Assembly: GCF_000238775.2 (NCBI RefSeq)
Contig: NZ_AFEJ02000003.1
Coordinates: 62,001 to 126,000, forward strand
Direction of reading: 5' to 3'
Origin: Acaryochloris sp. CCMEE 5410
GTDB lineage: Bacteria; Cyanobacteriota; Cyanobacteriia; Thermosynechococcales; Thermosynechococcaceae
DNA: 64,000 bases
Of the stretch, positions 63,201 through 64,000 are shown piece after piece. Position 1 is the first letter of the stretch. The number at the start of each line of letters is the position of its first letter. The position numbers and the translations under genes are program-made. The notes under the pieces were generated by a model that saw only the letters and a program-made list of their open reading frames with translations, made no database searches and had not been told where the DNA came from.

Positions 63201-63553
63201 TCTGTTTGAACATACCGTTCTCGTTCCCCGCAGCCATCGGGGTGATTTCCCTGACCGGAATTGTGGTCAACAATGCCATTGTCATGGTGGACACCATGAA
63301 TGAACGGCGTAAAGCAGGGATGGATGTGCGTCATGCGGCTGCATATGGGGCGAGCGATCGCCTTCGTCCGATCTTGACAACTTCGCTCACTACTGTGATT
63401 GGGCTATTCCCGTTGGCTTTAAGTGAGGCGAAATGGTTCCCGCTGTGTATGGCAATTATTTTTGGCCTTGTTGCAGCGACTTTGATTGCATTGCTAGTGG
63501 TGCCAGGGCTTTATTTGCAACTTACCCCAAAAAATATTCTCTTAAAAGACTAA
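60293..63553 (+). CDS. RND efflux permease (HAE/AcrB-type)
   Basis: About 1086 residues from ATG 60293 (AAGGACAG upstream). It has the two repeated halves of RND pumps with 12 helices: first helix FGILLCFLLIMGGLMGYVSM, then LALGLLVDVFILMLEGLHEG in TM4 and SLTGIVVNNAIVMVDTMNER in TM10. In TM4 the usual Asp-Asp pair is D440-V441, so only one of the two proton-relay aspartates is present. The substrate is not readable; drug or metal export is possible. It is co-transcribed with the adaptor 59 bases upstream. Confidence 0.92.
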   Translation: MQTHERRSQNSQQDFDSTVNGHPSSELEQASPLARFFFTRQIFGILLCFLLIMGGLMGYVSMVKESDPDIKIARAMITTPWPGTDAETIENRVTDKIEKEIKTLQGIKDVDSATFNSYSIIDVEFRAEAPVAGSIQELRGKVDDAIPELPSESEGREQPDFEQVSQQDAPILTVGLFGPNLDTATLSRTAEDLKDVLESVKNLREVNLSGSRDEVIHIQLIPNRLTTLGISSTQVRDAIQGSNRDASWDRVRDDAIGAQVRMFGRFRTLADLKALPVARLTDNRIVRLDEVADVRRDLERESNRAALSWEGDSFQPTILMEIVKVAGSDSIQVVNGALQALEEARQDPKLWPSGMEYRVLSNDADAINNELSNLFSNVGQASFFVFIILLFALTWREALIAGLAIPLTFIGATFFLWLGGQTLNSMVLIGMILALGLLVDVFILMLEGLHEGIFVQGLGFSEAALQTVKTYAGPAFAGQLTTILALAPLMAISGTMGKFVRLIPVSAITCLVLSYVLALLVVVPLAKFLLGNAKGIGKKTFIDRLTETASARFAKWSLGMTVPNKSMARLWSLGAIGLFVFSCVLFTALPSNLFPQNDGTKLSINVELAPSATLARSKEVADQLGEILQHYSDLDGQRVFKSIVKLVGRRSGLVASGELKPSDADYFVGFSGIFVDREQRQHDSFAYARDLRQELDDKVLRNYPGSTLAVQYERPGGGEDPIQVAISGDDMQTLREISVQVQEVLREIPGTMDVRDNLGNLREDYKLIPKREALDFYGLSPQDTASQGRILMIDDDIGDFPVGSGEEDLEIRLSTLWPSRQGEVGGPSRQDEFQTIRFVTPEGKTVPADAVLEPSPGAVPLSITHRKSQRTVTVLAKNIPGIGVYDADILAELTPRLNQMQATWPQGYQYSFGGDAETSGETFGSAGQMLVVAIFLVFAVLVLQFGSYTQPLIIILTIPFALTGTFIGFFCLNIPFSFPAAIGVISLTGIVVNNAIVMVDTMNERRKAGMDVRHAAAYGASDRLRPILTTSLTTVIGLFPLALSEAKWFPLCMAIIFGLVAATLIALLVVPGLYLQLTPKNILLKD

Positions 63554-63585
63554 ACACAGCTAACTTTCAAAATAGCGACATCAGA

Positions 63586-63765
63586 GGTTTAGGGTAGATT
63601 AGACCAGAAAACAATGCTAAGGCTAAAGTACCCTGACAAGATAGTTCTCAAGCTTTTTTCTGCCTTTCTAAGAGCATCAGAATTCTTGTATTCCTTTATA
63701 AATATAGGTTTCAAGGCAATAGCTTTTTAGTTTTTGCCTAATTGATTGCTATAAGTACTACTTGG
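63586..63765 (+). repeat. Dispersed non-coding repeat, copy 2
   Basis: It is the second copy of the element at 52808-53005, sharing ordered blocks over about 180 bases. It follows the RND permease gene by 32 bases. The remaining bases 63766-64000 contain no gene I can support. Confidence 0.6.
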
Positions 63766-64000
63766 AGACGCTTTCCTATGTTTCCATGACAGGCAGTACC
63801 CTGACTTTTCCCGTTATCTCCTATAACTCTTCAGTATCAATACTTCTAGCGAATGAACCAAGACTGTTTTTTAGCGTTTGTTCGCAATAGAAGAGGGCAA
63901 ATGCAAATACTCTACGGAATAATGAGGGTTTCAGAAAGCATTGGCTAGCTGAGGACTCGATTTCAGAACATTTTTAGCCTCGCTTGTTGCTCTACAGCCC

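Noticed and set aside
1-64000. tRNA, rRNA or riboswitch genes
   Set aside because: No cloverleaf, conserved rRNA segment or recognisable riboswitch core was seen on reading; a covariance-model scan would be needed to exclude them fully.

Overview
The window looks like accessory, plasmid-type DNA from a cyanobacterium. HIP1 octamers (GCGATCGC) recur in many genes, and the protein families present are typical of large cyanobacterial plasmids: two ParA-type partition modules, UmuDC, a giant methylase-helicase and many insertion sequences. An Acaryochloris-like host is my guess from gene style; it is inferred, not shown. I saw no rRNA, tRNA or CRISPR array.

Layout. 0.2-12.4 kb is a metal (mainly copper) response island: a persulfide-dioxygenase-like hydrolase, a DUF2933 peptide, a broken glutaredoxin-like gene, a MerR regulator, a CopRS/RppAB-like two-component system, a small secreted peptide, a DUF2808 protein, a CopA-type multicopper oxidase, a Met-rich protein, a frameshifted copB, PepSY-type and TVP38-type membrane proteins, a second multicopper oxidase and a DUF411 metal protein. 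A 17-bp direct-repeat operator (TMTCAT-N5-TYTCAT) stands before most transcription units, as expected of one response-regulator regulon. 12.5-15.5 kb holds an orphaned copy of that operator, a truncated haemagglutinin gene and an IS4-type transposase. 16-19.3 kb holds UmuDC and a first parAB module whose suspected centromere repeats lie partly inside the parB-like gene.

19.7-22.9 kb is an ISL3 element split by an IS256-family element. 23.2-31.8 kb holds a 2166-codon DarB/strawberry-notch-like methylase-helicase reading frame with a convincing overlapping ORF in another frame, followed by two small genes, one split by an ISAs1 element. 31.9-33.8 kb is an AT-rich AIPR phage-defence gene. 33.9-37.2 kb holds plasmid genes of unknown function. 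37.2-42.0 kb is a complete Tn3-family transposon carrying a tyrosine recombinase and an XRE/zinc-ribbon regulator. 42.0-43.8 kb is a second parAB module flanked by GCACTATAGTGC palindromes. 43.9-50.6 kb is a graveyard of mobile elements around an orphan HigA antitoxin, an isochorismatase/HxlR pair, an AraC regulator and a HAD phosphatase. 50.7-56.9 kb holds LysR, TetR, Crp-type, HAD and GNAT genes, and 57-63.6 kb holds a cation/proton antiporter and an RND efflux pair.

How it works together. The left part reads as a periplasmic copper sensing, oxidation and sequestration pathway; the middle as plasmid maintenance, SOS mutagenesis, anti-restriction and phage defence; the right part as efflux and stress regulation. 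Several genes are frameshifted at homopolymer runs or truncated, so the replicon appears to be actively decaying and rearranging. Strongest leads: identical DNA repeats read in two frames of one parB-like gene, the overlapping ORF inside the methylase-helicase, and the copper operator series.
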